From Amycolatopsis aidingensis (GTDB taxonomy: Bacteria > Actinomycetota > Actinomycetes > Mycobacteriales > Pseudonocardiaceae), in assembly GCF_018885265.1 (NCBI RefSeq), contig NZ_CP076538.1, positions 6,732,001-6,796,000 on the forward strand: DNA of 64,000 bases. Reading direction: 5' to 3'. How positions within the stretch are numbered: position 1 is the stretch's first letter; each line of letters opens with the position of its first letter. Both the position numbers and the translations under genes were made by a program. Under the pieces are notes generated by a model. That model had not been told where the DNA came from, did no database searches, and saw only the letters and a list, made by a program, of their open reading frames with translations. Shown here piece after piece: positions 1 through 8,995 of this stretch.

Positions 1-237
1 GCCTCCGCCTTCGGGCTGCAGGCCGGGATCTTCACCAGCGATGTGCGGCTGGCCTTCCGGGCCTCGGCCGAGCTCGAGGTGGGTGGCGTGATCATCGGCG
101 ATGTGCCGTCCTACCGTGCCGACCAGATGCCCTACGGCGGGGTCAAGCGGTCCGGCGCAGGCCGGGAGGGCGTGCTGCCCGCGATGCACGACCTGACCGA
201 GGAGCGGGTCACCGTGCTGACCGGGATCGAGCTGTGA
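1..237 (+). CDS. Aldehyde dehydrogenase family protein, C-terminal fragment
   Basis: The open frame enters from the left edge and stops at TGA 235-237, giving the last 78 residues. The motif PYGGVKRSGAGREG followed by a short C-terminal strand is the typical end of the NAD(P)-dependent aldehyde dehydrogenase superfamily, where it contributes to the oligomerisation region. The catalytic Cys and Glu lie outside the window, so substrate and exact subfamily cannot be named. The gene converges on the oxidoreductase to its right and the two reading frames overlap by 29 bases at their 3' ends. No terminator is visible between them. Confidence 0.85.
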   Translation, partial: ASAFGLQAGIFTSDVRLAFRASAELEVGGVIIGDVPSYRADQMPYGGVKRSGAGREGVLPAMHDLTEERVTVLTGIEL

Positions 238-1945
238 CCTCGGCGATCGGCAGCCGCAGCGCCCCGGGCGCCTCGGCGGGCACGGCGGGTTGCCGGGGTG
301 GGACCGGGTCCAGCCGCCGGTAGCCCTCGCCCTGCGCAGGGCGGGGGTCGGCCTCGCCCTTGTTCGGCCACAGCGAGAAGGCGCGCTCGGCCTGTGCGGT
401 GATGGTCAGCGAGGGGTTCACGCCGAGGTTCGCTGTGATCGCCGCGCCGTCCACAACGGACAGGTTCGGGTAGTTGAACACCCGGTGGTACGGGTCGATC
501 ACGCCCTTTCCCGCTTCGGTGGCGATCGGTGCGCCGCCGATGAAATGCGCGGTGAGCGGGATGTTGAAGATCTCGCCCCAGGTGCCGCCGGCGACCCCGT
601 CGATATGCTCGGCGGTGCGCAGGTTGGCCTCGTGCCCGGCGGCGATGAAGGTGGGGTTCGGCTCGCCGTGCCCCTGCTTGGAGGTGTAGCGGCGGCGGCC
701 GAACCAGCCGCGCCTGGTGTAGGTGGTGATCGAGTTGTCCAGGCTCTGCATCACCAGCAGGATCATGGTCCGCTCGCTCCACCGGTAGCCGTTCAGCAGG
801 CGGACGGTCTGCACCGGGTGCCGGAACATGAACCGCAGCGCCTGCCGCCAGCGCGGCACCTCGGATGCCCCGTCGGTGGCGATGGTCTGCAGCAGGCTCA
901 TCGCGTTGCTGCCCTTGCCGTAGCGGACCGGCTCGACATGGGTGAGCTCGTCCGGGTGGATGGAGGAGGTGATCGCCACGCCGGTGCTGAAGTCGCGCTC
1001 CGGATCCACGGTGAACCGGCCGGAGCCGATGATCGCCTCGGAGTTGGTGCGGGTGAGCTCGCCGAGCCGGGACGAAAGCCGCGGCAGCGCGCCGGTGTCC
1101 CGCATCCGGTGTAGCAGGGTCTGGGTGCCCCAGGTGCCCGCGGCCAGCACGACCTGTCCCGCGGTGAGGGTGTGCGTGAAGCGTTTGGTGGTGGTGCCGG
1201 TCCTGCGGATGTCCACCTCGAAGGCCGAATCGCCGCGCGGGCGCAGCCCGGTCACCGTGGTCAGCGGGATGATCTTGGCACCGAGTTGTTCCGCGAGGTA
1301 CAGGTAGTTCTTCATCAGGGTGTTCTTCGCCCCGACCCGGCAGCCGGTCATGCAGGCTCCGCACTCGGTACAACCGGTGCGGGCGGGCCCGGCGCCGCCG
1401 AAGTAGGGATCCTCGGCCTGCTCGCCGGGCTTGCCGAAGTACACGCCGACGGGTGTGGGGTGGTAGGAGTCGGCCACCCCCATATCGGCGGCGACCTTGC
1501 GCATCACCTCGTCCGCGGGGGTGACGGTCGGGTTGGTGACCACGCCGAGCATCCGGCTCGCCTGGTCGTAGTGCGGCTCGAGCTCCGCTCGCCAGTCGGT
1601 GATGTGCGCCCACTGGCGGTCGGTGTAGAACGGCTCGAGCGGCCGGTAGAGCGTGTTGGCGTAAACCAGCGACCCGCCGCCGACGCCTGCTCCGGCGAGG
1701 ATCATCACGTCCTTGAGCAGGTGGATCCGCTGGATGCCGTAGCAGCCCAGCTGCGGCGCCCAGAGGTAGCGGCGCAGGTCCCATGAGGTCTTCGCGAACT
1801 CGTCGTCGGCGAAACGGCGGCCCGCCTCGATCACCGCGACCCGGTATCCCTTCTCGGTGAGCCGGAGCGCGGCGACGCTGCCACCGAACCCGGAGCCCAC
1901 CACGATGACGTCGTAGTCATACTCGGTGGTGTTACGCGCAGTCAC
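209..1945 (-). CDS. choD: ChoD-type GMC oxidoreductase (putative cholesterol oxidase)
   Basis: A 578-residue flavoprotein. The FAD dinucleotide-binding motif VVGSGFGG lies near residues 15-22, followed by an E-A-G that ends the second strand, and the GMC segment GAGVGGGSLVYAN near 85-97. Orthologues sit beside guaB3 in mycobacteria (Rv3409c), where the protein is annotated as cholesterol oxidase; actual sterol activity is uncertain for this family. Residues 192, 195, 198 and 202 form CxxCxxCxxxC, a ferredoxin-like cluster signature not present in classical secreted cholesterol oxidases. The GTG start at 1945 puts the FAD motif close to the N-terminus; the frame stays open upstream but only through the repeat region. 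There is no signal peptide, so it is probably cytoplasmic. Confidence 0.85.
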   Translation of the reverse strand: MTARNTTEYDYDVIVVGSGFGGSVAALRLTEKGYRVAVIEAGRRFADDEFAKTSWDLRRYLWAPQLGCYGIQRIHLLKDVMILAGAGVGGGSLVYANTLYRPLEPFYTDRQWAHITDWRAELEPHYDQASRMLGVVTNPTVTPADEVMRKVAADMGVADSYHPTPVGVYFGKPGEQAEDPYFGGAGPARTGCTECGACMTGCRVGAKNTLMKNYLYLAEQLGAKIIPLTTVTGLRPRGDSAFEVDIRRTGTTTKRFTHTLTAGQVVLAAGTWGTQTLLHRMRDTGALPRLSSRLGELTRTNSEAIIGSGRFTVDPERDFSTGVAITSSIHPDELTHVEPVRYGKGSNAMSLLQTIATDGASEVPRWRQALRFMFRHPVQTVRLLNGYRWSERTMILLVMQSLDNSITTYTRRGWFGRRRYTSKQGHGEPNPTFIAAGHEANLRTAEHIDGVAGGTWGEIFNIPLTAHFIGGAPIATEAGKGVIDPYHRVFNYPNLSVVDGAAITANLGVNPSLTITAQAERAFSLWPNKGEADPRPAQGEGYRRLDPVPPRQPAVPAEAPGALRLPIAEVTARSRSAR

Positions 1946-2015
1946 AGGTAAAGCGTAACCCGCCCGTCCCCGCCTGACCAGAACTAAGTTACCCGCCAGT
2001 TCACCCACCCCCGAA

Positions 2016-2082
2016 GTGCGTTTAGCGGGCAAACCGCACCCAGCCAGGCCCCGGCCGGTGCGTTTCGCGGGCGAAACGTAGT
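2016..2082. repeat. Dispersed palindromic repeat, two copies
   Basis: Two copies of the window-wide repeat (core GTTTAGCGGGC and variant GTTTCGCGGGC), at 2016-2039 and 2058-2080, lie between the start of choD and the end of guaB3. Each copy has flanking half-sites that pair imperfectly around a GGG centre. Confidence 0.8.
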
Positions 2083-2093
2083 GCGTTGGCGGG

Positions 2094-3239
2094 TCAGCCG
2101 CGGAGGTTGAGGCCGACCTTCTGGAACTCCTTGAGGTCGGAGTAGCCGGTCTTGGCCAGGGCGCGCCGCAGGGCGCCGAACAGGTTGACCGCCCCCTCGG
2201 CATCCGCGGACGGTCCGTACAGCAGCGTCTTCAGGTCCACCGAGTGCCTGGTGCCTGCCGCGACCTGCGAGCGGGGCAGCGAGGGATGCGCCGCCGCGGC
2301 CGTCCAGTACAGCCCCTGGCCGGGGGCCTCGGTGGCAGCGCTCAGCGGCGCGCCGAGCATCACTGCGTCGGCGCCGCAGGCGATGGCTTTGGCGATGTCC
2401 CCGGACACGCTCATCCCACCGTCCGCGAGCACGTGCACGTAGCGCCCGCCGGTCTCGTCCAGGTAGTCCCGGCGCGCCGCCGCGGCGTCGATGATCGCGG
2501 TGGCCATCGGCACCCCGATGCCGAGCACCCGGTCGGTGCTGGTGACCCCGGGGGTGTAGCCGTGCCCGACGATCACACCCGCGGCACCGGTGCGCATCAG
2601 GTGCATGGCGGTGCGGTAGTCGCTGACCCCGCCCGCGATCACCGGTACCTCGAGGTCGGAGATGAACTCCTTGAGGTTCAGCGGCTCGCCGTCCTCGCCC
2701 CCGTCCGGCCCCACGTGTTCGGCCGACACGATGGTGCCCTGCACGACCAGGATCTCCACCCCGGCCGCGAGCAGGTCGGGGGTGAGCTCGGCGGCGTGCT
2801 GCGGGCTGACCCTGGCCGCCACCGTGACCCCGGACTCGCGCACGGTGCGGATCGCCTCACTGAGCAGGTCCATCCTGATCGGCGCGGAATGCAGCTCCTG
2901 CAGCAGGCGTACCAGCTCGGCCGGGTCCTCCGCCTCCCGCGCGGTCCGCGCGAGCCGATCCAGCGCCTCCTCCGCGTTCGCCTGGCGCGCCCACAGGCCC
3001 TCGGCGTTGAGCACGCCGAGCCCGCCGAGCTCACCGAAGGCGACCGCGGTGCCCGGGGACACCACCGCGTCGGTCGGGTGGGTCACCAGCGGCAGCTCGA
3101 AGCGGTAGGCGTCGATCTGCCAGGACGTGGACACCACTTTCGACGAGCGCGTACGCCGGGAAGGCACGATCTCGATGTCGTCGAGGCCGTACGCCCGCCG
3201 CGCGGTGCGCCCCATGCCGATCTCGACCAGGTCCCGCAC
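2094..3239 (-). CDS. guaB3: GuaB3 family IMP dehydrogenase-related protein
   Basis: A 381-residue TIM-barrel protein of the IMPDH/GMP reductase superfamily without CBS domains, orthologous by sequence and position to mycobacterial Rv3410c. The barrel phosphate-binding end is recognisable (VLADGGMSVSGDIAKAIACGADAVMLG). In true IMP dehydrogenases the active loop reads GPGSICTTR; the equivalent here is GYTPGVTSTDR, with no catalytic Cys. Its reaction is therefore not established from sequence. GTG start at 3239 is preceded by a GAGAGGGG ribosome-binding sequence. It lies 79 bp downstream of guaB2 on the same strand and is probably co-transcribed with it. Confidence 0.92.
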   Translation of the reverse strand: MRDLVEIGMGRTARRAYGLDDIEIVPSRRTRSSKVVSTSWQIDAYRFELPLVTHPTDAVVSPGTAVAFGELGGLGVLNAEGLWARQANAEEALDRLARTAREAEDPAELVRLLQELHSAPIRMDLLSEAIRTVRESGVTVAARVSPQHAAELTPDLLAAGVEILVVQGTIVSAEHVGPDGGEDGEPLNLKEFISDLEVPVIAGGVSDYRTAMHLMRTGAAGVIVGHGYTPGVTSTDRVLGIGVPMATAIIDAAAARRDYLDETGGRYVHVLADGGMSVSGDIAKAIACGADAVMLGAPLSAATEAPGQGLYWTAAAAHPSLPRSQVAAGTRHSVDLKTLLYGPSADAEGAVNLFGALRRALAKTGYSDLKEFQKVGLNLRG

Positions 3240-3318
3240 GTGAAGTCCCCTCTCGCCGCCGTGCTACCGGACCGGGCCACGGTAGCCACCTCGTCCCCCG
3301 TGCCCGGCACCGGCCCGG

Positions 3319-4887
<1,569 letters not shown>

Positions 4888-5017
4888 TCACCGATGGTAT
4901 CGGCCTCGCCCGCGACCTGGACGCCTGTGGCACCCGGAGTGACGTCCGGAACACGCCGACGGGCCGGGGTGGCTTCGGCCAAGGCTACTGGACGGCACCC
5001 ACCACCGGCCCGGTACC

Positions 5018-5413
5018 GTGCAGGTCGTGCCACACGACGTGCTGCCCCCAGACCCGTTCGCCGACGACCCGGACGACCCGGCCAGGGAGATTGCTGCCCT
5101 CGACGAGGACCCGGGTGAGCCGATCAGCGACGACGAACGCACCGAGCTATTGGCGGACCTCGCCGACCTCGCCGTCTACCAGGCACTGCTGGCGCCGCGC
5201 GGGGTACGCGGGATCGTCGTCGACTGCGGTGAGTGCGACCAGCCGCATTACCACGACTGGCACCTGCTGCGGGCCAGCCTCGAACAGCTGCTCTCCGACG
5301 GGCGCATGCGCCCGCACGAGCCCGCGTTCGACCCGAATCCCGCCGACTACGTGAGCTGGGACTACTGCCGCGGGTACGCCGACGGCGTCACCGCGAACGA
5401 GACCGCTCGCTGA
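5018..5413 (+). CDS. DUF5319 family protein (Rv3412-like)
   Basis: A 131-residue acidic cytoplasmic protein of unknown function that is conserved next to guaB2/sigD in actinobacteria. The N-terminus is rich in Asp/Pro (DPFADDPDDP), and the central CGECDQPHYHDWH segment carries Cys and His residues that could bind a metal, which is inference. GTG codons at 5018 and 5027 are both possible starts. It ends two bases before a 27-bp perfect hairpin shared with the convergent rsdA. Confidence 0.85.
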   Translation: MQVVPHDVLPPDPFADDPDDPAREIAALDEDPGEPISDDERTELLADLADLAVYQALLAPRGVRGIVVDCGECDQPHYHDWHLLRASLEQLLSDGRMRPHEPAFDPNPADYVSWDYCRGYADGVTANETAR

Positions 5414-5417
5414 GCCA

Positions 5418-5476
5418 CGACCGACGAGAGCAGGGCGCGCGACCGAAGTGGTCGCGCGCCCTGCTCTCGTCGGTCG
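5418..5476. terminator. Bidirectional terminator hairpin
   Basis: A perfect 27-bp inverted repeat (5418-5444 and 5450-5476) with a 5-base loop sits exactly between the stop codons of two convergent genes. No T-tract follows, as is common in high-G+C actinobacteria. Confidence 0.9.
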
Positions 5477-5477
5477 C

Positions 5478-6434
5478 TCAGTTGGCCGGTTGGTCCTGCG
5501 GTTCGTTGGCCTCGCCCGCACCGGAGGTGTCGAACCGCGGGCTGCTGCCCGGCTCGCTGCCGGTGCCCTCATCGGAGGGCGTGGCGGTGGTCGACGGCGG
5601 CAGCGAGGTCGAGGACGGCGGCTGCTGGGTCGAGGTTCGCGGGTCGAGCTGCGCGGACGTGGGCGGGTCATCGGACGAGCCGGGCTGGCTGTCCGAAGGC
5701 TGCTTGTTGGACTGCGACTTGTTGGACTGCGGCGGCGGATCCGACTGGTTGTCCCCCGACCCGTCCTGCGGGTCGCCAAGCTGCAGGGACAGCGCGCGGT
5801 GCTGGGCGTTCAGTTTCTCCCGTTCCTCCTCGGTGGAAACCTGCTCCAGCGCCCGCCGGGCCTCCTCGAGCTTCTGCCTTGCCTCCTCGTACCGGCCCGC
5901 GGTGATGGCTGCCTGCGCCTCGTCGAGGTCCAGCCGCACCGTGGCCGCTGCCTCGATGGACTTCGCCTGGTCGGCGTAGAGCACCTTGGTCAGGCCCCAG
6001 AGCATGTCCCCCGGCTGCGCGTCCCGCGCGGCCAGCCCGGTGCCGGTGAACGCGATGGCGAGCACCGCGGCAGCCGCGGCGACCGGGACCAGAAACCTGC
6101 GCCTGCGTCCGCCCGACCCGTTGCGCTGGGCCAGTGCGGCCGTCTGCACGGTCCGCACCGCGGTCTCGGTGTCGACCAGTTCGGCCAGCGGCTCGCTGTC
6201 GATGTCCCGCCGCCATGCCAGCAGCAGGGCGTTCAGCTCCTGGTCGCCAAGGCTGTCGGCCACCTTCGGGTCCGAGCCACCGAGCGCGTCCAGCAGGGCG
6301 TCGTCGGCCTGGGTGGCGGTGATGTCCGGCAGGGAGGACCGGCCGAGAGCCTCGGACTCCGACTGCTCGACGTCCTCAGCGGCGGCATCGAGTTCGTGCT
6401 CGTCGTACGCACGCCCGTTGTCCCGTTCCGTCAT
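5478..6434 (-). CDS. rsdA: Anti-sigma-D factor RsdA
   Basis: A 318-residue membrane protein matching the RsdA family (Rv3413c). The N-terminal cytoplasmic part, with the sigma-binding region around residues 64-85 (DQELNALLLAWRRDIDSEP), is followed by four Arg and one membrane span at about 114-134. The outside portion is a charged helical segment rich in Glu/Arg/Ala and then a long Ser/Pro/Gln-rich low-complexity tail, consistent with a cell-wall sensing region. The start codon directly follows the sigD stop, so the two are translated together. It is expected to hold SigD inactive at the membrane until proteolysis, as known for the mycobacterial pair. Confidence 0.9.
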   Translation of the reverse strand: MTERDNGRAYDEHELDAAAEDVEQSESEALGRSSLPDITATQADDALLDALGGSDPKVADSLGDQELNALLLAWRRDIDSEPLAELVDTETAVRTVQTAALAQRNGSGGRRRRFLVPVAAAAAVLAIAFTGTGLAARDAQPGDMLWGLTKVLYADQAKSIEAAATVRLDLDEAQAAITAGRYEEARQKLEEARRALEQVSTEEEREKLNAQHRALSLQLGDPQDGSGDNQSDPPPQSNKSQSNKQPSDSQPGSSDDPPTSAQLDPRTSTQQPPSSTSLPPSTTATPSDEGTGSEPGSSPRFDTSGAGEANEPQDQPAN

Positions 6435-7064
6435 TCAGACCACCTCCTCAGCGGCCAGCACCTTGCGGAGCCTCGCTAGGGCCCGGTGCTGGGCCACTCG
6501 GACAGCCCCCGGGGTCGACCCCACGGCTTCCGCGGTCTCCTCGGCGGAGAGCCCCACGACCACTCGCAGCACCACGATCTCGCGTTGCTTGTCCGGCAGT
6601 ACGTCGAGCAGCTGGGCCATGCGCGCGTTCAGCTCGCCCTGTAGGGCACGCTGTTCCGGGCCGACACCGCCCTCCACCTCGTCCGGTACCTCGGCGACCG
6701 GCTCGGCGCGGTTGCGCGCCGCCGCGCGATGCGCGTCGGCCACCTTGTGTTGTGCGATGCCGTAGACGAAGGCCAGGAATGGGCGGCCCTGGTCACGGTA
6801 CGAAGGCAATGCCGTGAGCACCGCGAGACACACCTCCTGCGCGACATCGTCTGCCGAAGCGAACGAACGTTCCTGCCTACCGACTCGGGCGCGGCAGTAC
6901 CGCACCACAAGGGGACGGATAGCGGCCAGCAACCGATCCACTGCCTGAGGCTCACCCTCGACAGCGGCGGTGACTGGCACGTCCAGTCCATCCCCCACAT
7001 TGGCCATCGCAGACAACAGTCCCGGTGTTACGTGTAGGCGTGCAAAGAGGCCGGCGCGTGGCAT
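6435..7064 (-). CDS. sigD: RNA polymerase sigma factor SigD
   Basis: An ECF-type sigma factor of 209 residues. Region 2 contains SADDVAQEVCLAVLTALPSYRD and the promoter-melting stretch; region 4 contains PDKQREIVVLRVVVGLSAEETAEAVGSTPGAVRVAQHRAL. Synteny with bldM, whiB3 and guaB2 matches Streptomyces and Mycobacterium sigD loci. The ATG at 7064 is preferred because GAGGG lies about 8 bases upstream; an internal ATG at 7007 aligns better with part of the mycobacterial protein and remains possible. Zero spacing to rsdA. Confidence 0.93.
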   Translation of the reverse strand: MPRAGLFARLHVTPGLLSAMANVGDGLDVPVTAAVEGEPQAVDRLLAAIRPLVVRYCRARVGRQERSFASADDVAQEVCLAVLTALPSYRDQGRPFLAFVYGIAQHKVADAHRAAARNRAEPVAEVPDEVEGGVGPEQRALQGELNARMAQLLDVLPDKQREIVVLRVVVGLSAEETAEAVGSTPGAVRVAQHRALARLRKVLAAEEVV

Positions 7065-7371
7065 TCGACATCCCTCACGCCGGTGACACCCACCGTACCG
7101 CGCGCACCTGCAGGTGCCTGCTTACGGTCACCACCGGCGCGCCTTTCGGGTTCACGCAGGATTGCAAGCGTACCTGCTGTCATCGAAAATTCAACGACCT
7201 AAGAAGAGGTCGTAGATGTCGGTTTTGTGTCCTTGTGGGTACGAATGCGGGCATGACTGTGGGCACAGCTACGGACGTGACCGTGCACACGACCGTACGA
7301 CACCACACGACTACGCCCCTCCCGTCCCGTGGAATCGGGAGGAACGCAGCCGGAGAGACCGTTTCCGCTGG
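7065..7371. other. Non-coding interval upstream of sigD
   Basis: About 307 bp separate the end of the bldM-type gene from sigD. No coding sequence is convincing. It contains a perfect 14-bp palindrome at 7104-7117 (GCACCTGCAGGTGC), a 7-bp stem hairpin at 7194-7213 (ACGACCT/AGGTCGT) and a 7-bp stem at 7318-7342 (CCTCCCG/CGGGAGG) that could end the upstream transcript. The sigD promoter should lie here, but no -35/-10 pair is clear. Confidence 0.5.
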
Positions 7372-7968
7372 TCAGGACACCAGACCGCGGCGGAAGCCAT
7401 GCGCGACGGCTTGCGCGCGGTCCCGCACACCGAGCTTGCGGAACAGCCGGCGGGCGTGGGTCTTCACGGTGTCCTCGGACAGGTAGAGCTCACGCCCGAT
7501 CTGGCCGTTGCTCTTGCCCTGGCTCATCCCGCGCAGCACCTGCAGCTCGCGCTCGGTGAGCTGCACGCCGGGGTCGGAGGGCTGGCGGGGCGCGGGCACC
7601 GAGGTGCTGGCGAGGGTGTGCGCCAGCGCGGCGACGAGTTCGGGACGGGAGGCGTCCCAGCGAAGGTAGCCACGTGCACCGCCCGCGATGGCGGCGGCGA
7701 TGCTGCCCGCGTCGTCCGGAGCGCCGAAGACGATGACGTTGGCTTGAGGATTGGCGGAGACCAGCCTGCGGGTCGCCTCCACGCCAGTCGGTACCGCGCG
7801 CTGGGTGCCGACCAGCACGACATCGACCGGCTGCCGGGAGTACCTGGCGAGCAACTCGTCACCGTGCGCTACACAGTCGATGCGACTGACGCCGGGAACG
7901 GCAGACATCACGCGGGTGAGCCCTTCGCGGACACTGCGTCGGTCGTCGCAGATCAAGACCGTCGTCAC
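7372..7968 (-). CDS. bldM: BldM-type response regulator with atypical receiver
   Basis: A 198-residue protein with an N-terminal receiver-like domain (about 1-120) and a C-terminal LuxR/NarL helix-turn-helix (LTERELQVLRGMSQGKSNGQIGRELYLSEDTVKTHARRL, quoted here in parts: LTERELQVLRG and SEDTVKTHARRLFRKLG). The HTH and the position beside sigD and near whiB3/whiD match Streptomyces BldM, a developmental regulator that acts with WhiI. The acidic pair D8-D9 is kept, but position 54, where the phospho-acceptor Asp belongs, is Gly (VVLVGTQ), and the conserved switch Lys is replaced in YLRWDAS. It therefore cannot be phosphorylated in the usual way. ATG start, single gene. Confidence 0.85.
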   Translation of the reverse strand: MTTVLICDDRRSVREGLTRVMSAVPGVSRIDCVAHGDELLARYSRQPVDVVLVGTQRAVPTGVEATRRLVSANPQANVIVFGAPDDAGSIAAAIAGGARGYLRWDASRPELVAALAHTLASTSVPAPRQPSDPGVQLTERELQVLRGMSQGKSNGQIGRELYLSEDTVKTHARRLFRKLGVRDRAQAVAHGFRRGLVS

Positions 7969-8107
7969 GGGGTTTCCTTCCTGCAGCCGGGTGACATTCC
8001 ATATCCCCTATCGGACGCTTTAGGCCCAACCTTGACACGATCCGGTGGCTTTTTTTGAGAAAGCCTCGCTCGGATGTCGGTATGGGCGGTGTGACCCAGG
8101 AAACACG

Positions 8108-8995
8108 TCAGATCGGCACCCACGGAGATGCCCGCGCCAGCCTCCTTCCCTCGACGTCTGCCTGTCGTAACACAGCGTGCAACTGGCGAGTAACTCTGGA
8201 TCGATGCCGCTCGGCCGCGGCCTCGTCCAGTTCGGCGGCGAGCAGACCCGCGGGCCATGCCAGCGACCACAGCTCCAGCTTCTCAGCCTCCGCCAGCGCG
8301 GCCCCCACGAGCCCCGCCGCCCGGCTACGTTTCGCGGGCGAACCGCAGCCGGCGAGGGCCGCACCGAGCACGAGGTCCGACTTGATCGCGTGCCGGACGG
8401 CAGCCCGGCTCGCGGCGAGCTCGGCGGCCGGTTCCGCGTACCGCACCGCGACGGCCGCGTCCCCCGCGAGCAGTTCGATCTCCGCGCGGACCCAGCCCGC
8501 GCGCACCTTCGTCCGCCATCCGGGCCTGCCAGCCACCGCCATGGCGGCCAGCCTGCGGGCCACCGCCAGCCTGCCGAGGCCGAGGTTGTCAGCGGCCAGG
8601 CCGAGCAGGGCGTCGGCGCGGGCACCGGAGACGTCCAGCCCGTCCGGATCGGCGCGGTCGCGCTCGCCTGCCGCCTCGGTACGCAGCAGCGCGGCGCCGT
8701 CCAGTTCGCGCGCGCGGGCATGCCCGCCGAGCTGCCGCCGGTGCGCCGCCAGGGTCACCCCGGCGAGTGCGGCGGTGACCGGGTCCGGTCCGCGGGAGAG
8801 CTGGTCGAGGATGGCCGCGGCGGCGGCGTACCGTCCGCGAGCGCCGAACAGCACCGCCGCCAGCAGCCGGGTGCGCGGATGCGCGCTCACCGCGGCCGCG
8901 AGCTCCCGCTCGCCGATCGCGGGTGCGTCGCCGAAGGCCGCGCGGCGCAGCCGCTGCTCGCCGGTCTCCGCCAGGCCGGTCCCGATGTCGGTCAT
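8108..8995 (-). CDS. Conserved hypothetical protein (Rv3415c-like, TPR-like helical)
   Basis: A 295-residue, very Ala/Leu/Arg-rich protein that reads as a stack of helical hairpins (for example AAVSAHPRTRLLAAVLFGAR and LLGLAADNLGLGRLAVARRL), reminiscent of TPR-type repeats. Position between a BldM/SigD block and whiB3 corresponds to mycobacterial Rv3415c, of unknown function. Its ATG (8993-8995) overlaps the TGA of the upstream MerR-type gene in an ATGA, so it is translationally coupled to that regulator. A copy of the dispersed repeat lies within the coding sequence (8325-8348), encoding SPAKRS. Confidence 0.75.
   Translation of the reverse strand: MTDIGTGLAETGEQRLRRAAFGDAPAIGERELAAAVSAHPRTRLLAAVLFGARGRYAAAAAILDQLSRGPDPVTAALAGVTLAAHRRQLGGHARARELDGAALLRTEAAGERDRADPDGLDVSGARADALLGLAADNLGLGRLAVARRLAAMAVAGRPGWRTKVRAGWVRAEIELLAGDAAVAVRYAEPAAELAASRAAVRHAIKSDLVLGAALAGCGSPAKRSRAAGLVGAALAEAEKLELWSLAWPAGLLAAELDEAAAERHRSRVTRQLHAVLRQADVEGRRLARASPWVPI
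8325..8348. repeat. Dispersed repeat copy inside a gene
   Basis: A CTACGTTTCGCGGGCGAAC-like match to the window-wide repeat lies inside the Rv3415c-like gene and is read in frame. The other copies are almost all intergenic. Confidence 0.6.
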
